Origin: Sandaracinaceae bacterium
GTDB taxonomy: Bacteria > Myxococcota_A > Polyangia > Polyangiales > Sandaracinaceae
Reading direction: 5' to 3'
NCBI GenBank assembly: GCA_020633195.1
Contig: JACKEC010000019.1
Coordinates: 372,001-436,000, forward strand
DNA length: 64,000 bases
The position numbers were made by a program, and so were the translations under genes. A model generated the notes under the pieces. It made no database searches. It saw nothing but the letters and a program-made list of their open reading frames with translations, and was not told the origin of the DNA. Shown here piece by piece: positions 25,450 to 34,453 of the stretch. The stretch's first letter is position 1; each line of letters starts with the position of its first letter.

Positions 25450-25551
25450 TCAGGCGACGAACGTGACGACCCAGTAGGCGAGGGTGAGACCCGCCGGAAT
25501 CACGAAGAAAAGGGCATCGAGGGGCTTCACTGCAGTGGCCTTCGCTTCCAT
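25450..25551 (-). CDS. Possible 33-residue single-pass membrane peptide
   Basis: Frame MEAKATAVKPLDALFFVIPA followed by GLTLAYWVVTFVA and TGA. A basic N-terminus and one hydrophobic span make a plausible small membrane protein. It begins 10 bp after the stop of the subtilase gene on the same strand, but no clear ribosome-binding site is visible. Low confidence. Confidence 0.35.
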   Translation of the reverse strand: MEAKATAVKPLDALFFVIPAGLTLAYWVVTFVA

Positions 25552-25561
25552 GCGGAGACAG

Positions 25562-27451
25562 CTACGCACCGCCTGTGCCAGCGCGAGCCCGCCAACGCAA
25601 AAACCCGATCAAGGCCACGAGAAACCCGATCCTGGGGGCGCTGGACCCGGGCCTGGGGTTGACCGCGCACCCCCCCGCGACCTCCACCGGGCGGCGCCGA
25701 TCCGGGAGCGTGATCACCTCGATCGGCGCGAGCGGGACGCCATCGAGCCGAGCCTCGACGCGCAGCGCGCCCGTCGCGCGAGGGCCGAGGGCGCTCGGCT
25801 GGATCGAGAGCGACGCGACGCCCGCGCGCAGCGGCCGTTCGAGGGTCTGGTCGCCGATCGTGATCTGCAGGCGCTCCGCGTCCCCTCGCGCGGTCAGCCA
25901 GAGCGTGTCGCCGGGCTCGAGCGCGGCGCGCGTCGTCGTGAGCTCCGCGCGCTCGACGGGCGCGTCGGTCCACCGCGCGAGCAAGCGCTCGACGTCGAGC
26001 GCGCCGAACCCGCGCGCCGGGGCCCACCCCGCGTCGGCGGTGCTCGACACGAGGAGCTCGCGCGCGAGCGGGCCGCGGCTCGGGTCGAGCTCGAGCGCCA
26101 GCAGGAGCGCGCCCGCGACCACCGCCGCGGCCGCGGAGGTCCCGCGCACCGCGACGCGTCCGTCGACCACGTGGTCCGGTCGGCCGCCGAGCAGGTTCGA
26201 GGAGTCGCCCACCACCACGTCGCTCGACAGCGTCGCGAGGATCCAGCCCCCGGGCGCGGTGAGGTCCGGCTTGGGCGCGCCCGCCTCGGTCGGCCCGCGC
26301 GACGAGAAGGTCGCGACCTCCGTCGCCACGCCGAGGTCCGTGAGGCCACCCACCGTCGGGCGCGCCACCGTGGCGCCGACCGCGATGAGCTCGGGCGCGG
26401 TCGCCGGGATCGTGATCGCCTCCGCGTCGAGGACGTGGTCGCCGCCGAGCGACGCCGGCAGGAACGTCGCCCCGAGGCGCTCGCCCGCGAGCCACACGTC
26501 GAAGCGCGCGCTCCCCTCGATCTCGACGCGCCACGCCCCGGACGGCAGGCCGGTGACGCCGCTGGCGAGGGTCACCGTCCACACGTCGTCGCGCGGCGCG
26601 ACGGTGATCGAGGCGCCGCCGAGCGCGAAGCTCCCGGGGCCGAGCGCCGCCCGCGCGCCGTCCGGTGCGACGAGCTCGACCGCCGCGCCGGGTGGCTCGA
26701 GCCGCACCGTGAGTCCCAGCGACGGGTCCTCGATCACCGGGCGGGGCACCTGCACGTCGACGCGCGCGCGCTCGCCGGCGAAGAGCCGACCCGCGGCGTG
26801 GACGGCGCGCTCGCCGTCGTTGCCCGCCGCGACGACCACCGGGACCGGCCCCGCCGCGCGCACGATCGCGCGCTCGAACGCGCCGCGTCCGTCGTGGGGG
26901 CCGTCGTGTCCGCCGAGGCTCAGCAAGATGACCATCGCGGCCTCGTCGATCGCGTCGTCGGCCGCCGCGACGGCGCGGCAGAAGCGGATCCCGTCGACGA
27001 CCGCGTCGTCGGCGAACCCGTCGAGCGCGGGGTCCCACGCAGCGACGGAGATCAGCGCGGCGCCCGGCGCCATGCCGTCGGGTCCCGCCGCGATCGAGGC
27101 CATCGCCGTGCCGTGGCCCTGCGCGTCGCCGCGGCTCCCGAGCGCCTCGTCGGGGCCGAACACGGCGCCGCCGTACGTCGCCTCGAGCGCGTGCCCGCGC
27201 GCGTCGCCGCGCGGCTCCCACACCCAGCGGACGCGAGCGGGGTCGAGCGCCTCGTCCACGCCCGTGTCGACGAGGCAGAGCGTGGCGCCGGCGCCCGTCA
27301 GCCCGTAGCGCTCGAAGGCGACGTCGGCGTGGACCTGCGCGCGCGCCACCTCGGTCAGCGGCGCGCGGGGCCAGCGCGCCGGGAGCTGCGCGGCCGCGGT
27401 CGAGGCCAGGCTCAGGAGCGCCGCGCAGGCCGTCGCGCACCCGAATCGCAC
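25562..27451 (-). CDS. Secreted subtilisin-family (S8) protease with MYXO-CTERM-like tail
   Basis: 629 residues, GTG start at 27,451. Sec signal (CAALLSLASTAAAQ). Catalytic triad visible: Asp62 (LVDTGVD), His113 (GHGTAMAS), Ser439 (GTSAAAAVVAG), with the oxyanion-hole Asn in VVVAAGNDG. A long insert (about residues 230-380) between the Asn and Ser blocks contains beta-rich sequence. The C-terminus ends with GGCAVNPRPG, a hydrophobic span (APRIGFLVALIGFL) and RWRARAG. That Gly-Cys + helix + basic layout is the MYXO-CTERM surface-sorting signal, so the protease is probably displayed on the cell surface. Its start overlaps the end of the VanZ-like gene by 40 bp. Confidence 0.92.
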   Translation of the reverse strand: MRFGCATACAALLSLASTAAAQLPARWPRAPLTEVARAQVHADVAFERYGLTGAGATLCLVDTGVDEALDPARVRWVWEPRGDARGHALEATYGGAVFGPDEALGSRGDAQGHGTAMASIAAGPDGMAPGAALISVAAWDPALDGFADDAVVDGIRFCRAVAAADDAIDEAAMVILLSLGGHDGPHDGRGAFERAIVRAAGPVPVVVAAGNDGERAVHAAGRLFAGERARVDVQVPRPVIEDPSLGLTVRLEPPGAAVELVAPDGARAALGPGSFALGGASITVAPRDDVWTVTLASGVTGLPSGAWRVEIEGSARFDVWLAGERLGATFLPASLGGDHVLDAEAITIPATAPELIAVGATVARPTVGGLTDLGVATEVATFSSRGPTEAGAPKPDLTAPGGWILATLSSDVVVGDSSNLLGGRPDHVVDGRVAVRGTSAAAAVVAGALLLALELDPSRGPLARELLVSSTADAGWAPARGFGALDVERLLARWTDAPVERAELTTTRAALEPGDTLWLTARGDAERLQITIGDQTLERPLRAGVASLSIQPSALGPRATGALRVEARLDGVPLAPIEVITLPDRRRPVEVAGGCAVNPRPGSSAPRIGFLVALIGFLRWRARAGTGGA

Positions 27452-27837
27452 GGGAGGAACTTAGCAGCGACCAGCCGCCCGAGGCTCACGAACACGACCA
27501 TCCCCGCGATGTCCGCGGCGACGTCGAGGGGATCGCAGGTCCGCGTGTCGAGCGCGAGCTGGCTCAGCTCTTCGGCGAGCACGAGGCCGAACAGGACCAG
27601 CGGCGCCATCGGGATGGAGAGGCGCCCGATCGAGAAGTCGCGGCGGCGCGCCGCGAGGTCCACGAGCATCGCGAGCAGGCCGATCAGCGCGAAGTGGCCG
27701 ACCTTGTCGCCGTACGGGACCGCGCGGACGATCGGGCCGAACAGCTCGTTGGTCCCGCCGATGTTCGCGGCGATCACGACCCCCACGAGGAAGGTCGCGT
27801 AGAAGGCGAGGAAGACCTGGACGACGCGCGTGCTCAT
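27412..27837 (-). CDS. VanZ-like membrane protein
   Basis: 141 residues from ATG 27,837 (alternative ATG 27,843). Four likely membrane helices: VVQVFLAFYATFLVGVVIAA, HFALIGLLAMLVDLA, MAPLVLFGLVLAEELSQLAL and DVAADIAGMVVFVSLG. The pattern GDKVGHF...AEELSQ......DPLDVAADIAG is characteristic of VanZ-like proteins. Role in the envelope uncertain for the family. The 3' end overlaps the subtilase start. Confidence 0.8.
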   Translation of the reverse strand: MSTRVVQVFLAFYATFLVGVVIAANIGGTNELFGPIVRAVPYGDKVGHFALIGLLAMLVDLAARRRDFSIGRLSIPMAPLVLFGLVLAEELSQLALDTRTCDPLDVAADIAGMVVFVSLGRLVAAKFLPCDSGARRPARRS

Positions 27838-27889
27838 GGGCATCGAGTACGGGTGGCGGCGCGGCGATGTTCCCGCCACGCTGCGCTCG

Positions 27890-28180
27890 ATGCGAGCCGC
27901 CCTCGCCGCGCTGGTGTTGCTGACCGGTTGCTTCGCCGCGCCGCCCGCGCCCGCGAGCTCGGCGGAGCTCACCGGCTGCCGACCCGGCGCCCACGGCGCG
28001 CTGAGCCGCTTCGAGTGCACCCGCGACTCGGAGTGCGTGCTCTGCGGCTGCGACAGGATCGAGTCGCGCGACCACCTGCTCCTCACCAACGCCGCCTGCC
28101 CGCCGGACCCCGCGTGCGACGCCGAGGCGCACTGCTGCCTCGGCCGGTGCGTGCGCACCCTGGGCCCCCCCGCGTTCTAG
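27890..28180 (+). CDS. Small Cys-rich lipoprotein
   Basis: 96 residues from ATG 27,890. Lipobox LVLLTGC (Cys13). The mature part has a dozen cysteines arranged as CTRDSECVLCGCDRIE and ACPPDPACDAEAHCCLGRC, suggesting a disulfide-knotted secreted domain. Divergent from the VanZ-like gene, and its stop shares CTAG with the stop of the M14 gene opposite. Family not recognised. Confidence 0.65.
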   Translation: MRAALAALVLLTGCFAAPPAPASSAELTGCRPGAHGALSRFECTRDSECVLCGCDRIESRDHLLLTNAACPPDPACDAEAHCCLGRCVRTLGPPAF

Positions 28181-29082
28181 CTCGCGAGCGCGAAGTCGAT
28201 CGCCGCGCACACCGCCGCGACCTGCGCCGCGTTGCACTGCTCGGGCGTCGCGGTGGGGCTGTCCGGGTAGACCTCGGTGGTCGTCCGGAAGCGCGCGTTG
28301 GTGATCCCGGCGCAGAGCCCGAGCTTCGCCAGCGGGTAGCGGATGACGCCGGGTGAGACGACGGGCGAGCCGATGATCTCGCCGTTGGCGTCGGCGGGCG
28401 CGATGTGGGTGACCTCCGCGACGGCTCGGATGATCGCGTCCTGGAAGGCGGGCTCGGGGTGCTCGGTGTCGTCGACGAGGTAGAAGCCGTCGGGGATCTC
28501 GCCCGGCTCGTGGGCGACGCCGTCGCGCGCCGCGAGCGCGGGGCGAAACTCCGTCTCGTCGGTGTCGGTGGTCTCGTGCAAGTCGATGTGCATGACCACG
28601 CGGTCCCGGATCGGCGCGACGAAGCGCATCAGCGCGGCGGACTCCTCGGCCGCGCCGTCCGCCTCGAACGAGCGGTTCGGGTCGACCGCGTCCGGGTTCC
28701 AGCGATGGATCCGCTCGTAGCCCCAGGGGCTCACGCAGGGGGCGACGACGACGTGCGCGCGATCCGCGTAGCTCGCCGCGCGCTCCTCGAGGAACCGCAG
28801 CGCGCCGTGCACGCCGCTGGTCTCGTACCCGTGCACGCCGCCGGTGACGAGCACCGTCGGCAGCGACTCGGTCGGCCCCCGCGTCTCGACCGCGAACAGC
28901 GGGTAGCGATCCGCGCCGTACACGAGCTCGCCGTACGAGCGGACCTCGAAGCGGTCGCGCAGCGCCTCGATCGCGGGGAGCACGTCGATCGCGTAGCGGC
29001 GCTGGACCGTCTGCTGGGCGCGCCATCGAGCGCGCTCCGCGTCGCCCCAGGGGATGCCCGGGGTGCCGATGGGGTAGGTCAT
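28177..29082 (-). CDS. M14-type zinc carboxypeptidase / AstE-AspA-like deacylase
   Basis: 301 residues from ATG 29,082. Zinc ligands in GGVHGYETSG (HxxE near residue 81) and a later His in VVMHIDLHETTDTDE. APCVSPWGYERIHRWNPDAV and DPNRSF fit the M14 substrate-binding Asn-Arg motif. Catalytic Glu candidate in TTTEVYPDSP near the C-terminus. Cytosolic, no signal. Last gene of a minus-strand unit with a histidine phosphatase and two propeller lipoproteins. Substrate not predictable. Confidence 0.85.
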   Translation of the reverse strand: MTYPIGTPGIPWGDAERARWRAQQTVQRRYAIDVLPAIEALRDRFEVRSYGELVYGADRYPLFAVETRGPTESLPTVLVTGGVHGYETSGVHGALRFLEERAASYADRAHVVVAPCVSPWGYERIHRWNPDAVDPNRSFEADGAAEESAALMRFVAPIRDRVVMHIDLHETTDTDETEFRPALAARDGVAHEPGEIPDGFYLVDDTEHPEPAFQDAIIRAVAEVTHIAPADANGEIIGSPVVSPGVIRYPLAKLGLCAGITNARFRTTTEVYPDSPTATPEQCNAAQVAAVCAAIDFALAS

Positions 29083-29126
29083 CGCCTCGCTCTGCACGCT
29101 CGACGCTTCTCGCGCCAGGCCGAATT

Positions 29127-29765
29127 TCAGCGCGCGGGGTCTCGGCCCGGCTCCCAGTACGTCCGCGTCGCGCGCCCGCTCGCGTCGAAGCGGAGCGTGG
29201 TCACGCTCGCGAGGCCGCAGCGGCCGCGCATGAACAGCCACGGCGCGGCGCGAACGAGGCGGGGGCCCTCGCGCTCGGTCACCCCGCGCTCCAGGGCGAC
29301 CCGCCCCACCGCGATCGGGAACTGGTGCGAGACGATGACGAGGTCGCGATGCGCGTCGGTCTCGGCGCGGAGCTCTCGCACCGCCGCCGCCACGCGCCGC
29401 GCGACCGCGCCGGGGCGCTCGGCCTCCTTGCGGCGGCCGGGGTCGAGGAAGCGGCGCGCGAACCCGCGCACCGTGAACCGCCGCGGCAGCCCCTCGAGGC
29501 CGCTCATCGCCTCGGTGAGCCGCTCGTCGATCGCGAGCTCGTCGACCCCGAGCGGCTCCATCAGGATGCGCGCGGTCTGCTCGGCGCGGAGCAGCGGGCT
29601 CGCCACCACGCGCGGCGCGCCGTCGACCTGTCTCGCGAGGTAGGCCGCCGTCCGCGCGGCCTGCTCGCGGCCCTCCGCGCTGAGGCCGAAACCCGGGAGC
29701 CGCCCGTAGATCACCCCGTCCGGGTTCTCGACCTCGCCGTGCCGGACCAGGTGGACCGCGCCCAT
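29127..29765 (-). CDS. Histidine phosphatase (phosphoglycerate-mutase-like)
   Basis: 212 residues. Phospho-His motif LVRHGE at the N-terminus, GLSAEGREQA, SPLLRAEQTA with the second Arg, a Glu-containing LTEAMSGLEG region, and VIVSHQFPI with the second catalytic His. Typical length for a broad-specificity or cobalamin/polyphosphate-related phosphatase; specific substrate unknown. 44 bp before the M14 gene. Confidence 0.88.
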   Translation of the reverse strand: MGAVHLVRHGEVENPDGVIYGRLPGFGLSAEGREQAARTAAYLARQVDGAPRVVASPLLRAEQTARILMEPLGVDELAIDERLTEAMSGLEGLPRRFTVRGFARRFLDPGRRKEAERPGAVARRVAAAVRELRAETDAHRDLVIVSHQFPIAVGRVALERGVTEREGPRLVRAAPWLFMRGRCGLASVTTLRFDASGRATRTYWEPGRDPAR

Positions 29766-29787
29766 GCGCGCGGGGTTAGCACGGACC

Positions 29788-31293
29788 TCAGAACACGCCG
29801 CCCACGTGCCGCGGCGCGGTGTCCCCCGGAGCCAGGATCGTGAAGCTCCCCGCCGGCAGCTCGTGGAACGCGAGGACGCGCTGCGCGCTCCCGGGCAAGG
29901 GCAGGAGGCTCTGCACCGGATCGTCGAGCCAGAGCTCCTCCTGCGAGCGCGTGTCGATGTCGAAGCGGTTCACGTATCCGTCGCCCGACGCGATCCAGAC
30001 GTCGGACAGGTCGCTCGACACCGCGGCGCGGCTCACGTCGGGCGTCGTCGCGAGCGCGAGCGCCGACCGGTCGTAGAGATCGATCACCGACGCGGGCGTG
30101 CGCCCGGCCGAGCCCGCGACGTCGAAGCCGCCGCCGTGGCCGCCGCCGACGAAGGCGAGCAGGCGCCCCGCCGCGCCGTCCGCGACGACGTGGGACGGCG
30201 TGAAGGCGAGGGGCAGGGCGCTCGCGTCCATCACCGCCGACGGCTCGTCGCCGAGCTCGAGGAACGTGAGGCTCGGCGAGGTGCCCCACAGGACGAGGCG
30301 CGGTCGCGTGGTCGGGTCGCCGGGGGCGGGGCCTTCGAAGGCCAGGATCGAGCTGTACGGGGACGGGAGCTCCACGCTCGACTCGAGGCTCGTCTCGAGG
30401 TCGTAGATGTGGACGCGCGTGCCCGTCAGCGCGATCAGGCGCGGCGTGGTCGAGCGTCGATCGACGGCGATGGCGCTGACCCGACCCGAGGCGGCCAGGG
30501 TCCGGAGCGCCACGTCGAAGCGCCGGGCCCCATCGAGGCTCTGCGTCAGCGAGACGACGAGGAGCTGCGAGCCCGCGGCGGTCCGCACGACGAGCTCCTG
30601 ATCGACGAAGCGCGCCTCGACGGGCTCGGGGCCGACCGCGGCGGTGTTCACGGTGGTGGGGATGGTCAGCGGCGGCGCGTCGGGCCGATCGAGATCGAAG
30701 AGGCTGAGCTGACCGGCGGCGAAGAGCGCGGCGAGCCGGAGCGGCGCGCCGTCGGGCCACGGCATCGGCTCGGAGAACGCCGCCGCGCTCGGGACCTCGC
30801 CGCCGAGCGAGCGCAGGCTCAGCGAGCGCGGGTTCATGGGCCCGGCCGGCTCGGTGAGGTCGACGACGGAGACCTCGTTCTCGACCACGAGCCGACCCCA
30901 CGGCGCCGTCGCGTACAGGTAGCGACCGTCCTCGGACATCTGCGCCACCCGGAACTGCCGAGGCAGCGTCCAGCGGCTCAGCTCGCCCGTGCGATCGACG
31001 AGGACGACCTCGGCGGGGATCGGCAGCTCGTCCTCGCTGCCGAGGGTGCCCTCGGTGAAGATCGCGATCTCCGTGTCGCCGGAGCCGGGGCGGGGGACCA
31101 GCGTCGCGTGGCCCTCGGCGAGCGCGATCTCCGTCGTCTGCACGGGGTCGCTGTCGACACGCACGACGCGCGCGACCGAGTGGGTGTCGTCGACCCCGAG
31201 GAGCGCGTCCTCGAGCGGGGCGAGGTGGCCGAGCTCGAACGGCGCGCAGCCGCCCAGGAAGACCAAGAAGGAGAGCAGCGGTGCGCGGTTCAT
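29788..31293 (-). CDS. Beta-propeller lipoprotein (501 aa)
   Basis: ATG 31,293 overlaps the upstream stop (ATGA). Lipobox FLGGCAP. The mature region is beta-repeat rich with YVTN/WD-like units (EVSVVDLTEPAGPMNPRSL; QLSLFDLDRPD; RVHIYDLETS; VNRFDIDTRSQEEL). No catalytic residues apparent; likely a surface or periplasmic scaffold. Coupled with the next upstream propeller lipoprotein, so the two probably act together. Confidence 0.75.
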   Translation of the reverse strand: MNRAPLLSFLVFLGGCAPFELGHLAPLEDALLGVDDTHSVARVVRVDSDPVQTTEIALAEGHATLVPRPGSGDTEIAIFTEGTLGSEDELPIPAEVVLVDRTGELSRWTLPRQFRVAQMSEDGRYLYATAPWGRLVVENEVSVVDLTEPAGPMNPRSLSLRSLGGEVPSAAAFSEPMPWPDGAPLRLAALFAAGQLSLFDLDRPDAPPLTIPTTVNTAAVGPEPVEARFVDQELVVRTAAGSQLLVVSLTQSLDGARRFDVALRTLAASGRVSAIAVDRRSTTPRLIALTGTRVHIYDLETSLESSVELPSPYSSILAFEGPAPGDPTTRPRLVLWGTSPSLTFLELGDEPSAVMDASALPLAFTPSHVVADGAAGRLLAFVGGGHGGGFDVAGSAGRTPASVIDLYDRSALALATTPDVSRAAVSSDLSDVWIASGDGYVNRFDIDTRSQEELWLDDPVQSLLPLPGSAQRVLAFHELPAGSFTILAPGDTAPRHVGGVF

Positions 31294-32870
31294 CGGCGGA
31301 TCCTCGCGGCGAGCTCGAAGCCCGCGACCGTGTGGGTCTCGCCGGAGCCCCACGTGTAGAAGGTGACCCGGCCGCCGTCGGCCTCCTGGCCGATGAACGC
31401 GCGGTCGAGCGCGGGGAAGATCCCCACCGTGGTCGGCGGGGCCAGCAGGGGGACGCGATCGACGGCGAAGCTCGCGAGGTCGACGAGCTGCAGCTCGCGC
31501 ACCCCCGTGGCGTCGTCGCGGAGCGCGAGCAGCAGGTGCCCGCTCGCGTCGTCGAGGACGACGCCGTCGGGTCTTGGCGCGGCCTCCGCGAGCGCGAGGC
31601 GGGAGAACCCGGTGGCCAGGTCGATGATCGAGTAGCCCTGCGCCTCGTCGACGAGCGCGTCCTCCGTCGTGCCCTCTTCGGTCACCGCGTGGTGGAGCGC
31701 GAGCGCGAACGCGCCGTCCGACGACACGCGCAGCGCTCGGACCGACTTGCGCAGCAAGATGCGCCGGCCCTCGTTGAGCGCGAGGTCGAGCACCGTGATC
31801 GACTCGATCGACGGGTCGGTGGTGTAGCCGACGACCCGGTCGCCGGTGCCCGAGAACGCGAGCGAGCCGACCCCGTGGCCCACGAGCGAGAGGGTGATCC
31901 ACGCGGTCGGGTCCGAGAGCGTCGGCCCGAGCGGGAGCCTCGCGATCACCTCGTGCGAGCGGACGACCGCGAGCACCTCGGTGCCCGACGGCGCGAGGTC
32001 GAGGTCGGTGACCGTCACCTCGCCGTCCATCGACAGCACGGTGAGGTCGGCGCTCGTGAGGGTCCCGTCCGCGAGGTCGAGCTGGCGGACCTGCGTGCCC
32101 TCGACGAGCGCCACCGCGTAGCGGCCGTCGGCCGACACGTGCGCCTCCTCGATCGGGAAGATCGTGTCGAAGCCGAGGAGCGGCGCGCGGACCGGGTCGG
32201 CGGCGCCCCGCGCGAGGTCGAGCGTGCAGATGCCGTCCTCGGTGACGACGAAGGCCCGCGCGCCCGCCGGATCGAACGCGACGTGGCTCGGGCCGTAGCC
32301 GACGACGAAGCGCGCGACCGGCGTCTCGGCATCCTCGAGGTCGAGCACGCTCACGTCGTGGAAGTTGCGCCGCTCCTCGGGCGGGCGCGCCGCCTCGTAC
32401 AGCACCGCGTAGCGGCCCGTCGGATCGAACGCGGCGGTGTTCACGTCGTGCTCGATCGGGACGGTGGTCACGGTGGTGTTCGCGCCCATCGTGTGGAGCA
32501 CGCTCACCGTGGACTCGCCGCGCTGCAGGCTGAGCGCGACGTCGCGGCCCGGCGCGGCGATCGCGGGCGCGGGGTCGACGCCGACGCGGACGGTCTCGAT
32601 CGAGAAGTCGTCCGCGTGGATCACCGCGACGCGCCCCGCGGCGCGGTTGGTCGCGTACAGCACCGTCGCCCCCACCGCGGGCGGCTCGAACTGGATGTCG
32701 ACCTCCATCTCGGGAGGCCCGACCGACGCGTCCGAGCGACCGAAGCCCTCGGGCGGCGGCGCCCCCGCGTCGATCCCGAAGTACGGGCTGCCGCCCTCTC
32801 CACCACACGCGGCGATCGAAAAGCACAGCGCCGCCACGCCGAGCGGCACCCGGTTCCACATCTCACCCAT
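31290..32870 (-). CDS. Beta-propeller lipoprotein (526 aa)
   Basis: ATG 32,870 (or 32,861). Lipobox SIAACGG. A Gly/Pro linker, then seven or more YVTN-type repeats (RVAVIHADDFSIETVRVG, STVSVLHTM, DVSVLDLEDAE, SIESITVLDLALNEGRRI, GYSIIDLATG, ELQLVDLASF). First gene of a four-gene minus-strand unit (propeller, propeller, phosphatase, M14 peptidase). Divergent from a Cys-rich lipoprotein across 260 bp. Confidence 0.75.
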   Translation of the reverse strand: MGEMWNRVPLGVAALCFSIAACGGEGGSPYFGIDAGAPPPEGFGRSDASVGPPEMEVDIQFEPPAVGATVLYATNRAAGRVAVIHADDFSIETVRVGVDPAPAIAAPGRDVALSLQRGESTVSVLHTMGANTTVTTVPIEHDVNTAAFDPTGRYAVLYEAARPPEERRNFHDVSVLDLEDAETPVARFVVGYGPSHVAFDPAGARAFVVTEDGICTLDLARGAADPVRAPLLGFDTIFPIEEAHVSADGRYAVALVEGTQVRQLDLADGTLTSADLTVLSMDGEVTVTDLDLAPSGTEVLAVVRSHEVIARLPLGPTLSDPTAWITLSLVGHGVGSLAFSGTGDRVVGYTTDPSIESITVLDLALNEGRRILLRKSVRALRVSSDGAFALALHHAVTEEGTTEDALVDEAQGYSIIDLATGFSRLALAEAAPRPDGVVLDDASGHLLLALRDDATGVRELQLVDLASFAVDRVPLLAPPTTVGIFPALDRAFIGQEADGGRVTFYTWGSGETHTVAGFELAARIRR

Positions 32871-33129
32871 GACCGCGGTCACCGCATCCCGGGTGCCGAG
32901 GCGCACAATTCACCCGATCGCGGGTGTCTCCGTCCGCGCGCCCTGGCGCTCACGCCCCGGTGCGGCCGTCCGCTGGCCGATCCGTGGCACAGGGCGGCCC
33001 ACTCCGGAGTCCCCAGTCCGGCGGGCGCTCTGGCGCGACGCGGGGACGACGGTCCCCGGCAAACCGGGCGCGAGCCCCCGCATCCGCGCGGTCCGACGCG
33101 GGGCACGGAACGTGATCTATGCTGTCGTC

Positions 33130-34440
33130 GTGGTGACGCGGGCGGGTGTGGTGACCCTCGTCGTCGGGCTCGCCGTGCTCGGCGGGTGCGCGAACGGTGA
33201 GGTCGTCATGCCTCGACCGGGGGCCGACGGCTCGATCGACATGGACGGGAGCACGCCGACCGACGGCGCGGTGATCCCCCGTCGAGACGCCGCGGTGCCC
33301 CCGGGGACCGACGCGGGCGCGCCGCCCGACGGCGGCGGCCTCGGCTGCGGCTTCACCGACGGCCCCTGCTGCGCCTCGGCGCCGCAGTGCACGGGGGTGC
33401 TCGTGTGCGTCGCGGGCGCGTGCCGGACCTGCGGTCGGGACGGCGAGCCGTGCTGCGCGGGGGACGCCTGCAACTCCGGCTCGTCCTGCGAGGCGGGGAT
33501 CTGCCAGCCCTGCGGCGGCTCCGGCGAGGCGTGCTGCCCCGGCGGCAGCGCGTGCGAGGGCAGCCTCTCGTGCGTCGACAACCGCTGCCGTGGCTGCGGC
33601 TCCGAGCCGGGGACCTGCGCGCCCGGGACGATGGAGACCGAGGCCTGCGGGCGATGCGGCGTGCGCAACCGGATCTGCGACGCGACCTGCGCGTTCGGTG
33701 ACTGGGGTGCCTGCTCCGGTGAGGGCGAGTGCGCCGCCGGGATGACGGAGACGCGCGCGTGCGGGAGCTGCGGATCGCAGTCGCGCACCTGCAGCTCGTC
33801 TTGCGGGTGGGGCCCGTGGAGCCTCTGCGCCGGCGAGGGCGAGTGCTCGCCCGGCACGACGACGAGCTCGGGCTGCGGCGCGTGCCAGGCGCGCACCTGC
33901 AACGCGAGCTGCGGCTACCCGACCGCGTGCACCACGTGCACGTGCTCGGCGTTCTCGCAGTGCGGGGGGAGCTGCCCCGGCGGCTACCACGTGTCCGGCC
34001 GGCGCTGCGACTTCTCCTGCGGCTCGAGCTGCACGTCGAGCAACGCGGTGACCTGCACGCCCGACTGCGGCTCGAGCTTCTCGAGCTGTCAGGCGTGCCC
34101 GTCGGGCTACCACGCGACCGCGTTCCGGTGCGACTTCTCCTGTGGCTCGAGCTGCACGTCGAGCAACGCGGTGACCTGCGCGCAGGACGCGGGGACGTCC
34201 TTCTCGTCGTGCCAGGCGTGCCCGGCTGGCTACCACACCACCGCGTACCGGTGCGACTTCTCCTGCGGATCGAGCTGCACGTCGAGCAACGCGGTGACGT
34301 GCGCGATCAACGCGGGCTCGTCGTTCAACGCGTGCGGCGCGATCTGCCCGTCGGGCTACGCGGTCACCGGTCGGCGGTGCGACTTCTCTTGCGGCAGCAG
34401 CTGCACGACCAGCAACTCGGTCACGTGTACGGCGATCTGA
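33130..34440 (+). CDS. Cys-rich lipoprotein with four tandem CDFSCGSSC repeats
   Basis: GTG 33,130 (or 33,133; 33,112 also possible); TATGCT just upstream may be a -10 element. Lipobox AVLGGCANG. Asp/Pro/Gly linker, then EGF/keratin-like Cys blocks (CCASAPQC, CCAGDACNSGSSCEAGICQPC), then three thrombospondin-like units (GDWGACSGEGECAAGMTETR). The last ~130 residues contain four near-identical ~38-residue repeats, each with RCDFSCGSSCTSSNAVTC followed by a GYH segment. Roughly 60 cysteines in all. Probably a disulfide-rich surface protein. 13 bp before the next lipoprotein gene. Confidence 0.75.
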   Translation: MVTRAGVVTLVVGLAVLGGCANGEVVMPRPGADGSIDMDGSTPTDGAVIPRRDAAVPPGTDAGAPPDGGGLGCGFTDGPCCASAPQCTGVLVCVAGACRTCGRDGEPCCAGDACNSGSSCEAGICQPCGGSGEACCPGGSACEGSLSCVDNRCRGCGSEPGTCAPGTMETEACGRCGVRNRICDATCAFGDWGACSGEGECAAGMTETRACGSCGSQSRTCSSSCGWGPWSLCAGEGECSPGTTTSSGCGACQARTCNASCGYPTACTTCTCSAFSQCGGSCPGGYHVSGRRCDFSCGSSCTSSNAVTCTPDCGSSFSSCQACPSGYHATAFRCDFSCGSSCTSSNAVTCAQDAGTSFSSCQACPAGYHTTAYRCDFSCGSSCTSSNAVTCAINAGSSFNACGAICPSGYAVTGRRCDFSCGSSCTTSNSVTCTAI

Positions 34441-34453
34441 ACGGAGGCGGGGC

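Noticed and set aside
31300..32859. Upstream half of a 1023-aa frame leading into the propeller lipoprotein at 29,788
   Set aside because: Out of phase with the real propeller gene at 31,290-32,870; Arg/Ala-rich composition without domains.
34065..34430. Tandem DNA repeats as a separate repeat array
   Set aside because: They are the coding repeats of the Cys-rich lipoprotein, in frame throughout.
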